DNA from: Mallotus nudiflorus
Taxonomy: Eukaryota; Streptophyta; Magnoliopsida; Malpighiales; Euphorbiaceae
Assembly (NCBI GenBank): GCA_947683625.1
Contig: CANTUR010000156.1
Coordinates: 2,170,001 to 2,234,000 of the forward strand
Direction: 5' to 3'
DNA length: 64,000 nt
Part shown: positions 46,531 to 57,390 of the stretch, one piece after another
Position numbering within the stretch: the stretch's first letter is position 1
How the letters are laid out: each line of letters opens with the position of its first letter
Program-made: the position numbers and the translations under genes
Notes under the pieces: model-generated
What the model saw: only the letters and a program-made list of their open reading frames with translations
Databases searched by the model: none
Told to the model about the DNA's origin: nothing

Positions 46531-47191
46531 AATAAGTGTTCTATTTGGAATCAAGTGAGCCTGTATGGCTAGAGTGATGATGGGATTATTTGAGGTTGTT
46601 ATTATTTAGGATTCTATGGATCCTTCATGAATTAAAACAAACGTTTTCTACATTTAGTATATTTATAAAAACAAAGTTTGGCATTCGTGTGAAATGTGTG
46701 TATATACATATATATATAAGAATTCCTGATTGTTATGGTTTAGTTTGCATGTATATATAGTATAATAATTCACTCAGTGAGGTCTGACCCCCCTCAATTA
46801 TTTTTTTCAGGAGATTCCATATCGTCAGACCTTAGTTATAGAGTTCCTCACCGGTGTTCTTCAGTCCCGGCTGTTTTATACAAATGTATATTCTAAACTT
46901 TGAATTGTATTCTAGAAACTGCAGTAGTAGTGTCACTATATTGGAAGTGTATTATTTTGTTTGGATATTAAATACTCTGAGAATTTGTATTTGAACATTG
47001 TACGAATATGTATTCATTTATAAAAGGATTTGGAGTATTTATTTTATATATTGATTCAGAAAAATTTTAATTTGGTCCCTTTTATATATTTTATTGTATG
47101 ATTTTATTTTCTAAGGCTTGCTACGGGTTCCGGATTCGAAAGAATTCCCGTTCCCTAGCGCCGGTCATGACTCCTAGTTTGGGTCGTGACA

Positions 47192-47520
47192 CATCCTTTT
47201 TGTTTCTTGACATACCATCCATAGATAGTGCAAAACCATAACCCAAATGGGGTAGGAGACCCTTATAAAAAAATCTAAGGTAAAATAAATCCGTAAGTGA
47301 AAGAACTCATATGCTCTCCCTACGTCCACATACGGTAAATGTAATAAGTCCATGTACGGGTCATAGTTAGCATTGACATTATCAGCCATAATTTCCCGCC
47401 AAAAGTGAACTAGTATACTAGACTAATGTTAATCAAAGCATTGTCATATGCAGGACTATTTGTGAAGGAACATCACAAAAGCCATAATTAAGTGCAAAAT
47501 CCGTAAGTGAAAGGGAAAAA
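47192..47520 (-). pseudogene. N-terminal side of env-like ORF of element H
   Basis: On the minus strand, sequence immediately before K2 reads in one frame toward SMDGMSRNKKD, which joins the DVLCGG core at 43315 across K2. Another open frame (MADNVNANYDPYMDLLHLPYVDVG…) overlaps it, so at least one frameshift is present. I could not match the upstream part to a named block. Confidence 0.4.
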
Positions 47521-48052
47521 TGTTTGCCACCTAATTAAAACTATTATAAACTTTGTCTTTTAACACTATGAAAATACATAATTAATATTTTATGTTCTTG
47601 AATTTTAATATCATTAAATAAAGGGGGTTTTTTTTTCATAAATTCCCAAAATACAATCAAAACAATAAAAATATTACAAACTTTCATTAATTACACGTGT
47701 ATCCTCTTCATCAAAAATATTTACGCGGCTACACCTGGTCTCGACAATAATGGCGTCTTCTTCTTCTATTTTTGGTTTCCTTTCTCTTTGTAATTATACC
47801 AGCCAGGGACGAAAACACTAAACCGACACTTCGAAACCAAAAATCTTTTGGGATAGAGCTCAGCTTCTCCAGTTTTCCAATTTTGAATGATTGATGGAAC
47901 TACGGGTTTGGGCTAGGAGGAGGGACGCCATGGATAAGAATGAGAGCAATTGCAGATCTTGGTCCTCCAACTCTTTCCATTTAGCATCACCCCAACTCGT
48001 TTCTTTACAAATGTAAACATCATCAACTCGTTTCTAAACCAACTCCCTCAAC
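47521..48052. other. Unassigned sequence between H and the SRP72 fragment
   Basis: AT-rich to about 47690, then mixed composition. An ATG at 47750 (MASSSSIFGFLSLCNYTSQGRKH-stop) and other short frames are visible but not recognised. It may include the 5' flank of the SRP72 fragment. Confidence 0.3.
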
Positions 48053-48810
48053 GGGGCAACCTCTGCCTTCAATTGAAGATTTCTTCACAACTCTCAACAA
48101 ACACATCGAACAATCCGATTACGAGCAAGCTGTCAAAGTTGCAGATTAAGGTTTCAATTCTCAACTAATCCATTCCCATTTTTATTGTCTCATTTAATTC
48201 ATTATGCGGTTGATTTTTTTAATTCAATTATTATTTTTTATAGTTATTACTGCTGCTAGTTAAATTTTAACATTTTTAATTGGTACATGTAATTTTGAGT
48301 TTTAGCAGTTTCTGCGGTTTTCGATGTAGTAATGGACTTTTATTTTTATGTAATTGCTTAATTTGAAATTAATGTTATTGCTACAGTCCACCAGACAAGA
48401 AATGTTGATTCGATTTTGCTTATGTAGTCTTTAAAGTGCCTTAAAGAGGACTAATCAATGTGTTGTTTACCCTTAAAATAGGCATACTGTTTATACAAAC
48501 AGAACAAGTTGGACGAAGCTTTAGAGTCCTTGAAAGGGCAGGAGAGAAATTCTGAAACGATGCTTTTAGAATCTCAAATTCTCTATCGCCTTGGAAAATT
48601 GGATGCTTTTGTTGATATTTATCAGAAGCTTCAAAAGTCCAAGATAGAATCATTAGAAATAAATATTGCTGCTAGTTTGGTTGGCATCTGAAGTCCAATG
48701 AATGATGGAGGCAAATCGAATTAAAGCGACTAGCAACTTTGAGTTGGCAAACAACACTCTTTGTTCGTTAATTAAAAAACAAATAAATACACAGATGCAT
48801 AACAAGTTTT
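48053..48810 (+). pseudogene. SRP72: SRP72 (signal recognition particle 72 kDa subunit) gene fragment
   Basis: Exon 1-like sequence (about 48053-48148) reads QPLPSIEDFFTTLNKHIEQ, then SDYEQAVKVAD and a stop where the plant protein has Gln, followed by a GT-like donor. After about 330 bp of AT-rich intron-like sequence, an AG at 48480-48481 precedes AYCLYKQNKLDEALESLKGQ and ILYRLGKLDAFVDIYQKL, then KIESLEINIAASLVG (48482-48680). After a frameshift come ASEVQ and RIKATSNFELANNTLCSLI (to about 48800). These are N-terminal TPR-region blocks of plant SRP72. The exon that normally lies between exon 1 and the YCLY exon is missing, and the rest of the gene is absent. Intron-like sequence is kept, so this is a duplicated genomic fragment and not a processed copy. 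Confidence 0.75.
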
Positions 48811-49408
48811 ACTGACATCACGAAGGTGAAACATGTGAATCTTTTTGTTTTAGGAAATTTATTGTGTTAAAAAGCTTGCCTTTTATTTGCAGGCTGGACT
48901 GGGTATGTTTTGCATTTGTATAGGTAGGTAACATTCAATCCGACTTGTAAATTGCATTTTGAAATAAAATCAATCTGACCCAATCCATCAACATTTACAA
49001 AAGTATGGTTTAACTGTGGATTTACTTGGGATGGGGTCAGATTGTGTAGTTTGGGCCGTTCTTCCACTTACCTATCTTAATAGTGCTAAAATTGAAATTC
49101 TTTTTGCTTATTATTATTATTGTTGCTGTATGATGATGATGATGATGATGCTTATTATTATTATTATAGCAACATACTTAATACTCTATTCATCAATAAC
49201 ACCACTTTAGTTAGAAAGAGACGTAGAATCATTCTTTTCAATAACTTATTCAAATAATAAAAAAAAAAAGTCACCCGTAAACAAAATACAACATAAAAAT
49301 AAAAAAAACATACATTTTTACTCAAACCAAAAGCAGCTTTATAACAAAATTAATAACAATGAAAAGATGATCAACATAATTAAATATAGTCTCTTCACCC
49401 TAAAAAGA
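48811..49408. other. AT-rich spacer
   Basis: Nothing recognised except short ATT and ATG trinucleotide repeats near 49108-49165 and A-rich sequence to 49330. Confidence 0.4.
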
Positions 49409-49726
49409 GCAACACATCAAAAGCAAAATTAGAAATCAAAATGAAATAAAAAAGATACTAAATTAATATAACAAAAAAAAAAACACACCAAATTAGAATC
49501 CTTCAACACTTCATCACTATCAACATCTTTAATGGAACTATCTATAATATTAGAATTAAAACATACATCCTCATACAATTTATTATCACCTTTAAAACGA
49601 AAACACAAAATAAAAGTATCAAAAAGTAATAAAACAGAACATACCTCAACATGATCCTTTAACTCATCACCATCACTAACAACTTCAACAAACTCTAACT
49701 CATAAGTTTCCTTCTCAGACTAGTCT
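49409..49726 (-). pseudogene. Unidentified exon-like pieces on the minus strand
   Basis: The minus strand reads EKETYELEFVEVVSDGDELK (about 49721-49650), then a GT..AG-bounded AT-rich gap (about 49646-49590). A second frame follows, GDNKLYEDVCFNSNIIDSSI then KDVDSDEVLKDSNL (49589-49491), another GT..AG gap, and GEETIFNYVDHLF (about 49407). Frames are phase-consistent and acidic. I do not recognise the protein; it could be part of a host gene or a transposon gene. It is cut by the start of K4 sequence at about 49718. Confidence 0.35.
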
Positions 49727-51054
49727 CGAGGAACGCAAATCTGTGAGTTGTTATTTTAAATATACATCGCATTTAGGTTGCATGTTTTAGAAAATACATG
49801 TTTTGATTTGTAAATATTCACAAATTGTGTTATTAAAATGTTAAGTATTTTTTAGGTATATTTTTAGTATATTTTGAAATGAACGCATGTTATATTATCG
49901 ATTTGTACTTAAATTGTTTTAAGTATATTATTGGTTTATTATTGGTATATTTTATGATTGATTTGAATTTATTTGACATATATATACTTGAAATATACTT
50001 AGTTTATTTTAGGTATATTTATGGTATATATATGGTTTATTTTGCTATTATGAATGTCATTCTACATTTTTTATTTTCCTAAATGTATGTTTTATTTTAA
50101 ATGAAGGATATTGATAAAACGTGCTACCTAGTGGGCAGCACTAGGACCGTATACATATCGGTGTGATAGATTTAGGGTTAAGTGAGAATCATTTGTGATA
50201 ATTATAATTTGATTGATTGATGATTAAGATGTGATATGATTGATAGTGTGATTGCTGGAGCTCGGTTGACCAAGTGTCTCGAGGTCAATCACACTTACAG
50301 TCAGACTGCTAAAGCTCACTTGACTTAGTATTTCGAGGCCAATCTACTGTCCATATGGAATAAGTGAATTTATTTGGAATTAAGTGAGCCTGTATGGCTA
50401 GAGTGATGTTATTGTTGATCAAGGTTGCGATTAAATAGGGATCTATTTGATCCTTCATAAATTTATGTTTTTCAGTACAATTATATAAAGTGATTTTCAA
50501 CATCTGTGTGAAATGCTTGTATATATATTATTATATATGAATGTTTGATTGCAATTGACATTAGGAAATGCATGTATATATATTATAACAATTCACTCAG
50601 TGAGGTTTGACTCCCCTCAGTTGATATTTTTACAAGAGAGTCTTCTTCTTCATACCTCAACAGTAGACCCATCCATCATATTTCTTCTGCCCCAGCTTTT
50701 TTATGTAAATTATCCACTTAATTTTTATATTGTACTCTAGAAAACTGCAGTAGTCATATTTTGTATCAGTAGTGAGTTGTATTTTAGTTTTACTGTATGT
50801 GATTTTAATTCAGAGGCCTTTCTATAATATTGTATTAAATATTTTTTTATTATTATGATATGAAAGAAATTATTTTTATTATATTGATTTGAAGAAATTA
50901 TTTTTATTATATTGATTTGAGATTTTAATATTGATTCATATTTATTTATTTTAATTTATTGCATGCTTTTCTTTTAAGGCGTGATACGGGTTCTGAATTC
51001 GAAAGAATTTCTGTTCTTTAGCGCCGGTCATGGCCCCTGATTTGGGTCGTGACA
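49718..51054 (+). repeat. K4: 3' part of a Tekay/Del-type LTR
   Basis: Starts abruptly at a ctagtctcgaggaacgca segment that corresponds to about 36536 of K1 and ends gggtcgtgaca at 51054. It keeps the gtgctacctagtgggcagcac block, two degraded hairpin modules (50246-50355), actcagtgaggtttgactcccctc and the tail. The 5' part, including the stem-loop cluster, is missing. Confidence 0.8.
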
Positions 51055-51260
51055 ATACTCCTCATAAGTCAAGTCCTCATTAAGCTCTATTGTCTAAGGC
51101 TGAAGGACATATGAAGGAACAAAGATGTATTTTCACAACATCAATACATGGAACATTGGATGAACATATTATAACTGTGGTAGTAGCACTAATCTATAAG
51201 CCACATCTCCTACCCTTGAATGAATTTCAAAGGGTTTGATATATTTGGGAGCCAGCTTAC
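51055..51260 (-). pseudogene. Integrase C-terminal piece of chromovirus E (left of D)
   Basis: The minus frame reads KLAPKYIKPFEIHSRVGDVA, then YRLVLPQL, a stop, then VHPMFHVLMLK. This is the conserved (R/K)GKLsPRyIGPFeIl..vG.vAYrLaLP….vHpVFHVSmLr segment at the C-terminus of chromovirus integrases. The preceding residues are found at 60837 on the other side of element D. The chromodomain that should follow is not seen; K4 begins there. Confidence 0.75.
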
Positions 51261-51274
51261 TAAAAGAATCCTAA

Positions 51275-51290
51275 GGGGGGGGGGGGGGGG
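51275..51290 (+). repeat. G homopolymer
   Basis: Sixteen consecutive G's close to the LTR edge. The other LTR of D has only a gagggggt segment there. Confidence 0.9.
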
Positions 51291-52532
51291 TTGAAAGGAC
51301 TATCAAATAAAAGTGGGAAATTAAATTAATTCTTTGCAAGAATTGAATGAGAGTTGATAAGGAAGAATGAATAACACAAAGATTTAAGGAGTTCATATTC
51401 AATAACATTCCTACGTCTCCACATAAATTATCCCTAAGTTAGAATTTTCCATCACCCACAATCTTATTCATAAGATTGAGATTACACAAGAGTTTTATGG
51501 CTCACTCTTACAACCTTACAACTTGGGTTTTCAAGGCTCACTCAAAAATCAAATCCCAAGTGTTTTAATGGATAACACCTAAACCAATTCCTTTAGAAAT
51601 AAATCTCACTTCCCTTCTAATCTATCCCAAGATTTAAAATGAAGAGAAATTATATTTCTAACACACAACCAACTCTTATAAGAGTTTACACAAAGAAATA
51701 AATTTCAGAAGAGTTTAAAAAGCTTAATTGAATGCTTGAATGTATAAAATGAATGAGCAAGTTCCTCTTTTTATAACCTTAAAACAATCTTTAAAGCTTT
51801 TATTTATACTTAAGCCATCCAATTATAACTGTTAAAAGTAATAATTTCATTGCTAATATAATCCAAGTTCATTTGAATGAATATTTAGACTTTTGGGCTA
51901 CATTTTGTCAGGTCCGGATTAGGATATCATCCATCCCGGTCAAGATATCATCCAAATAGCCGTTACAAGCTGTTGCATTTAAAAAATGCCCTAATCTCGA
52001 TTAAGACACCCTGGTCCTAAGCAATGTCTCGATCAGGATTAGTTCTACCATTTTGATGAATTTTTGCTCCTTCCTTAGTCCTAATTGGGACTACCTTGGT
52101 CTTGATTGAGACTTTAACATAATTTGTAATTTTTTATGCAATTTAGTCCCTGTGCTGAGTCTATTCATAATAGTTCTTTGTGATGTCTTTTTGAGACTAA
52201 AGACGATTGAATCAACCATAATTTTCTTTATAAAAGTTATAGATAATTGTCTTATCTTTCCATATCCCTTTGAATTACCTCAATTGAACCTTTTTAGCTC
52301 AAGATATTTCTGAAATACTAAGAGAAACATAATCTAAAATGAAAGCTGCATATGCTAACTTTGACTCAAGATTTCCATACCCAAATGACCTTAGATTTTG
52401 CAAGGAAGATCAATTCAAAAAGCTTAAGATGTCTACTTCAAAAGTGATGAAGATCATTTTCTCATTATAAATCTCTAAGGATGTTAAAAAGGCTCCTTAA
52501 ATCTCAGAGATCAAATTATCCCAAAAGACTAT

Positions 52533-52971
52533 GGCCATGTTTGGTTCATGAAAGAGACTAAGAATATTATTCCATAAGGAATAACTATTCTTTGCTTTAG
52601 TTCAAATTTTGTTATGGAATACCAACTCCATAGAGTAACAATTCTACATTTTTTTTAGGAATAGCAATTCTTCCAAAAACTAAAGTATAGGTATTCTTTA
52701 CTTTTAGAATAGAACATTTTCACTTTTACCCTTCTCTTTATATTTAAGCTCTCACAATGTTTATGTTCATGCTTTCTCCTTTTTTTTAGAATAATTTAAT
52801 TCATATTTTTCAATATTTTTCTTTTAATTTAATTTAACTCATATTTGGCTACTAAATTATATGAAATTTATTTATTTTATATGTTTGTATTTTTATGATT
52901 AAAAATTTTAAAATATTATTTATTTATTTATTATGCATATATATTATTTTAGAGATATCAAATATATGTGC

Positions 52972-53038
<67 letters not shown>

Positions 53039-53271
53039 CATGATAAAATTGTATGACTATTTAATTTTGATGCTAATAATGAAATTCATTAATAAGGATA
53101 TCAATGTTATTTATGTTTAAATCTGCTTATTCCTCATAATAATTATAGGTTATGAACCAAAGTATGGAATAGTAATTATCTAAGAATAGTTATTCTAGGA
53201 ATACCTATTCTATTCCTTAAGAACTACAATTCTATTCCAAACCTATTCTATTCCATGAACCAAACTTGGCC
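52533..53271. mobile_element. Tourist/PIF-Harbinger-like MITE in the 3' LTR of D
   Basis: 739 bp with terminal inverted repeats GGCCATGTTTGGTTCATG and, on the other strand at the right end, GGCCAAGTTTGGTTCATGG. It is flanked by TAT at 52530-52532 and 53272-53274. The uninterrupted site is present in the other LTR of D (about 60745). GGCC..GTTTGG ends with a 3-bp duplication suit Tourist-type MITEs, although those usually duplicate TWA. It contains a long (TA)n run (52976-53034) and no transposase. Confidence 0.85.
52976..53034. repeat. (TA)n microsatellite inside the MITE
   Basis: Pure TA repeat. Confidence 0.95.
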
Positions 53272-53363
53272 TATAATTCCTACACACTTAATTGAAATTA
53301 TTAGAATCAAAATTGTTTGTCAAAGTCCAAAATTAGGAGTTTGATAATGCAAAATGGTCAACA

Positions 53364-54262
53364 ATTTGCCCTTTTTTGGCTTTGAAAACCAATTCGAAAA
53401 GATAATAAATAATGTGTGTGAAAAATTAAATTGATGCATTATGTGAAAAATTTTCCTCTCCCTTAATATATGCATAAAATTCAATAGAATACACCATGTA
53501 TCTCGCATTGAATTAACAAGGTATATATAAGGGATAGAAAATTTTTCTTATATATTTCTTTATTACTCCCCTTTTTTAGATATGATAAGAAATATAAATG
53601 TATTTTATTTATATTAGTAACATAAACACATCTTTGTAAAATTTATCTCCTTTAAAAGAAATTAAATAAATACTCATGCAAACTCAATTATTTCTTCGCC
53701 TTTGTCAAAAGCAAAGATAGACCAAATCTTAAAAATATCCATGTATTATCAAAGATCAAAACAATTTCTAAGAAAAATTTATACGTGAATTTTGCATGTA
53801 TAGACATAATAAAAAAATCACGCATAAACACAACAAATAATAAATTAAACAAACTCAAATATTTCTTCCCCTTTGTCAAAATGCAAAAAATCATTAAAAA
53901 AAGTGCATTAAAAAGGATACAATGATATTAAAATAACAATTAGTAGAAGAGAAGTATAACAAGACATAAAACTAACAACTCATGACTTATATCCATAAAA
54001 TATCTAGAAAATAAACCAAACCGAAGCTGACACAAAATAATCATAAAAACAAACTATAGCTCAAAGCTTAGATACAAAAAATATACTAAAAATAAACCAA
54101 ATGGAAACTCATGAAAAAATTAACAAAAATATATAAAAAGAAACTAGTCTTGATGAGGAGTATGAGGAATTGTTAAGATTTAAACATTTAACAATCAAAG
54201 TAATTAATAAGTACAACATGATTTCATATGAAAATAGTCCAACCATCAACTAGGCATAAAAT
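53364..54262 (-). other. 3' untranslated region of D with repeated polypurine-like motifs
   Basis: No coding frame. On the minus strand the motif tttgacaaagg(g/c)gaagaaat occurs twice (about 53687-53712 and 53860-53884), each followed by a gagtttg segment. A degenerate purine tract lies next to the LTR (about 53364-53380). Confidence 0.65.
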
Positions 54263-55905
54263 TTAAAACAAACTAGAACCATCAATCATGCCAAGTTCAT
54301 ACTTAATGAAATTCAATCTCTCTTCATTGAGAGGTTTGGTGAAGATATATGTAAGTTGATTATTTGTATCAACAAATTCAAAAGAGATATCACTAATTTG
54401 AATATGATCACGCAATAAATAATGTCTAATGTCTATATGCTTAGTTTTAAAATGTTTAATGAGATTTTTGCTAAGGTTAATAGAACTTGTATTGTCACAT
54501 TTGATTAGAATGTGATCAAGTTTTATACCATAGTCTAATAATTGTTGTTTTTGCCATTAAATTTATGAACAACAAAAACTTGCTATAATATATTCAGCTT
54601 CTGCAGTGGACAAGGAAACCGAAACTTATTTCTTGCTAAACCAAGAAATTAAACATTGTCCTAAAAATTAACAAGTTTTGACAGTGCTCTTTCTATCTAG
54701 TCAACTACCAGCAAAGTCTACATCTAAATAACTAATCAAGTCATAAGAAGAACTACTAGGATACCAAAGTCCTAAATGCATTATACCATACAGATATTTA
54801 AAAATTCTTTTGATAGCATTCAAATGAGACTCTCTAGGACTTGACTGAAATCTAGCACATAAGCAAGTAGCAAACATAATATCGGGTCTACTAGTAGTTA
54901 AGTAAAGAAAGGATATGATCATACCTCTAAATTAATTTTCATGAACCGATTTGCCATTCTCATCTTCATTGAGTTTAGTTGTCGTGCTTATTAGAGTTTT
55001 GTATGTTTTAGTTCCATCCATTCCAAACTTCTTGAGAATATCTCTTACATATTTAGTTTGATTGATGAAAATCTCATCTCTGCATTGTTTAATTTGAAGT
55101 CTAAGAAAGAACTTGAGTTATCCCATCATACTCATCTCAAATTCTCCTTGCATTAGTTTAGTGAATTCCTTGCACAAGCAATGGTTAGTAGCAATGAAAA
55201 TAATATCATCAACATATATTTGAACAATTAGAAAGTCATGCTTGGATTTCTTTATGAAAAGAGTTATGTCAAATTTTCCTTTTAAGAAAACTTTCTCTAG
55301 TAAAAAGTTGCTCAATCTTTCATACCAAGCTCTTAAAGTTTGTTTCAATCCATATAATGCTTTTGAAAGTTTAAACACATGATTTGGAGAACCAAAATTT
55401 TCAAAACTCGAAGGTTGTTCAACATATATCTCTTCTTCAATAAAACCATTTAAAAATGCACTTTGAACATCCATTTGATAAAGTTTAAAATCCATGAATG
55501 ATGCAAATACAAGTAGCATCCTAATAGCTTTGATCCTTGCAACAAGGGCAAAGGTTTCATCATAATCAATGTCTTCCTCTTGATTATAACCTTTAGCTAC
55601 TAGTCTAGCTTTGTTCTTTGTTATGACACCTTATTCATTCATCTTATTTCTAAAAACCTATTTGGTGCCTATAATATGATGATGTTTAGGTCTAGGAACT
55701 AAGGTCCAAACCTTATTTCTCTCAAATTGATTTAACTCTTCTTCTATAGCAAGGACCAAAAATTCATCACACAAAGCATCATCAACATTTTTTGGTTCAA
55801 TTTGATAAATGAACGCTAAATTAACAATATACTTAAATTTTGATATAGTAGTTACCCTTTTGTAGTGTCACTTATAATGAGATCTTGAGGATGAGCTTTC
55901 TTGAA
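54263..55905 (-). pseudogene. Reverse transcriptase-RNase H of D
   Basis: RT motifs on the minus strand: VWTLVPRPKHHHIIGTK, ARLVAKGYNQEEDIDYDETF, LYQMDVQSAFLNGFIEEEIY, LYGLKQTLRAWYERLS, and the intact active site VQIYVDDIIFIA (about 55195-55225). RNase H follows: YLDVDFAGS with LDRKSTV, SLSTAEAEYI, IKCDNTSSINLSKN and TKHIDIRHYLLRDHI, ending DGSSLF and a stop at 54263-54265. A handful of stops interrupt an otherwise continuous frame, so decay is mild compared with J. RT and RNase H copy element RNA into DNA. Confidence 0.88.
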
Positions 55906-57390
55906 TTGCTAATCCTTTGGAAGTTCATCCTTCAAGGTAAGTTGAGATGTCTCCTCAATATCCTCCTTACTTAAACCTTCATGTTCCAAAGACTTACTAG
56001 CATTTTCTTCTTGAGTTTCCATAATCTCATTTTCACCTACAAGATCATCAACACTATAAACATCCTTTCTAGGATCAAGTGAGTTTGATTCATCAAATAA
56101 AATATGCATCGATTCTTTAACTACTAGAGTTCTCTTATTAAAAACTCTATATGTTTTACTAGAAATATAATAACCTAGGAAAATTCCTTATTGACTTTGG
56201 AATCAAATTTTTCAAGATTATCCTTGATGTTCAATATAAAGCACTTGCATCCAAATACACGTAGATATGAAATTTTGGGTTTTCTATTATTCTATAGCTC
56301 ATAAGATGTTTTGTTTAAAATTGGTCTTTTGAAAAATCAATTTGAAATAACAAGATGTGTTAACGGCTTCCGTCCAAAAGTATAGAGGTAAATTATACTC
56401 ATGAAGCATTGTTCTAGCCATTTCCATAAGAGTTCTATTTTTCCTTTCAACTACCCATTTTATTGAGGAGTTTTAAGAGATGAAAATGCATGAGAAATAC
56501 CATTTCATTATAATAGTTTTTGAAAAAAAATCATTTTCAAAATCGGTTCCATGATCACTTATAATGGATGAAATACAAAAACCTTTTTCTTTTTTTAACT
56601 CTCTTAGCAAAATTTTCAAAAGCTTTAAAAGCATCATTCGTATGAGTAAGAAAACACACCTAAGTAAATCTAAAGTAGTTATCAACCAGTACATACGCAT
56701 AGTGCATTCCACCGAGACTAACAACTCTAGTTGGTCTAAACAAATCCATATGTATAAATTCAAGTGGTATAAAAGTGGACACTACATTTTTTAAGTTTAA
56801 ATGAGGACTTGGGTTGTTTTTCCTTTTAACAAGCATCTTAAGGTTTATCCTTAGTGAATTCAAGCTTAGGTAAACCAATCACAAGTTCATGTTTACAAAG
56901 ATCATTTTAAAAAAAACAAATTTTGCATATTCTAACATTTTATGCCATATCCATGTGCCATAGGAGATAGACACTAAGCATTTTATGTCTTTGTTATCAA
57001 TTTTATTCAAATCAATGACATAAATATTGTTTACTCTTTCACTACTAAAAATAACTTTATTTTCATCAAGACTACTAACAAAGCAATTTCTAGGATAGAA
57101 AGTTACTTTTTTTCTCATATCACATAATTGATTTATACTTAGCAAATGATTTTTAAGACCATCAACAAATAATACATGATGTCTAGATAAGGATTAAGGA
57201 TTACTTATTTCTCCAATGCTAATAATTTTTCCTTTTACATTGTCTCCGAATGTAACATGTCCTTCATCCTTAGCTTTAAGTTTATTGAATTTCTCATTGT
57301 CTCCCATCATTTGCCTTGAACATCCACTATCGAGATACCACTTGCTTTTTGTTGTTATGGATTTCAAGCACACTTATAAAAAATAATTTA
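55906..57390 (-). pseudogene. Protease-integrase of D
   Basis: Protease active site WYLDSGCSRQMMGDN at about 57303-57350. The pre-integrase region includes LLSINQLCDMRKKVTF. The integrase core has the first Asp in FIHMDLFRPTRVVSLGG, the second in SIISDHGTDFENDFF, and the Glu in VVERKNRTLMEMARTML. Later blocks are GIFLGYY, NKRTLVVKESMHILFDE and a long acidic stretch (55909-56109). The DSGCSRxM and HMDLFxP forms are those of Sireviruses as I recall them. Three or so frame breaks near 56470-56780. Confidence 0.85.

Larger units (their letters stand above)
43316..47191 (+). mobile_element. Solo LTR K2 (Tekay/Del-type family) in element H
   Basis: 3876 bp from TGTAATATCTCG to gggtcgtgaca, flanked by caccc (43311-43315) and catcc (47192-47196). 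The env-like reading frame of H resumes on the other side. It is closely similar to K1 over most blocks, including the tail ggcttgctacgggttccgg. It carries four hairpin modules, where K1 has two, and the stem-loop cluster. No coding domain. Confidence 0.88.
32679..47520 (-). mobile_element. Athila-like Ty3/gypsy element H, fragment, host of nested insertions
   Basis: On the minus strand: env-like pieces at 47192-47520, 43037-43315 and 34256-34580, a 3' untranslated region (33267-34255), a polypurine tract (33256-33266) and LTR-type sequence (32679-33255, possibly continuing at 30476-30566 beyond C2). Element J and solo LTR K2 split it. Target duplications at both insertions show that the pieces were once contiguous. 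Confidence 0.65.
51261..53363 (-). repeat. 3' LTR of D (contains MITE)
   Basis: On the minus strand it begins TGTTGACCATTTTGC at 53363. It matches 59472-60836 block for block except for the 52533-53271 insertion and a G16 run at 51275-51290. TATA-like ttttata (minus TATAAAA) at 51768-51775. Confidence 0.85.

Noticed and set aside
46282..46554. Minus-strand 90-residue frame with a repeating WPRDTKSTELQQS peptide
   Set aside because: It is the translation of the tandem LTR hairpin modules of K2; the frame is not kept in K1 or K4.
47950..48168. Plus-strand 72-residue frame over the SRP72 fragment
   Set aside because: It is in a different frame from the SRP72 exon and has no recognisable content.
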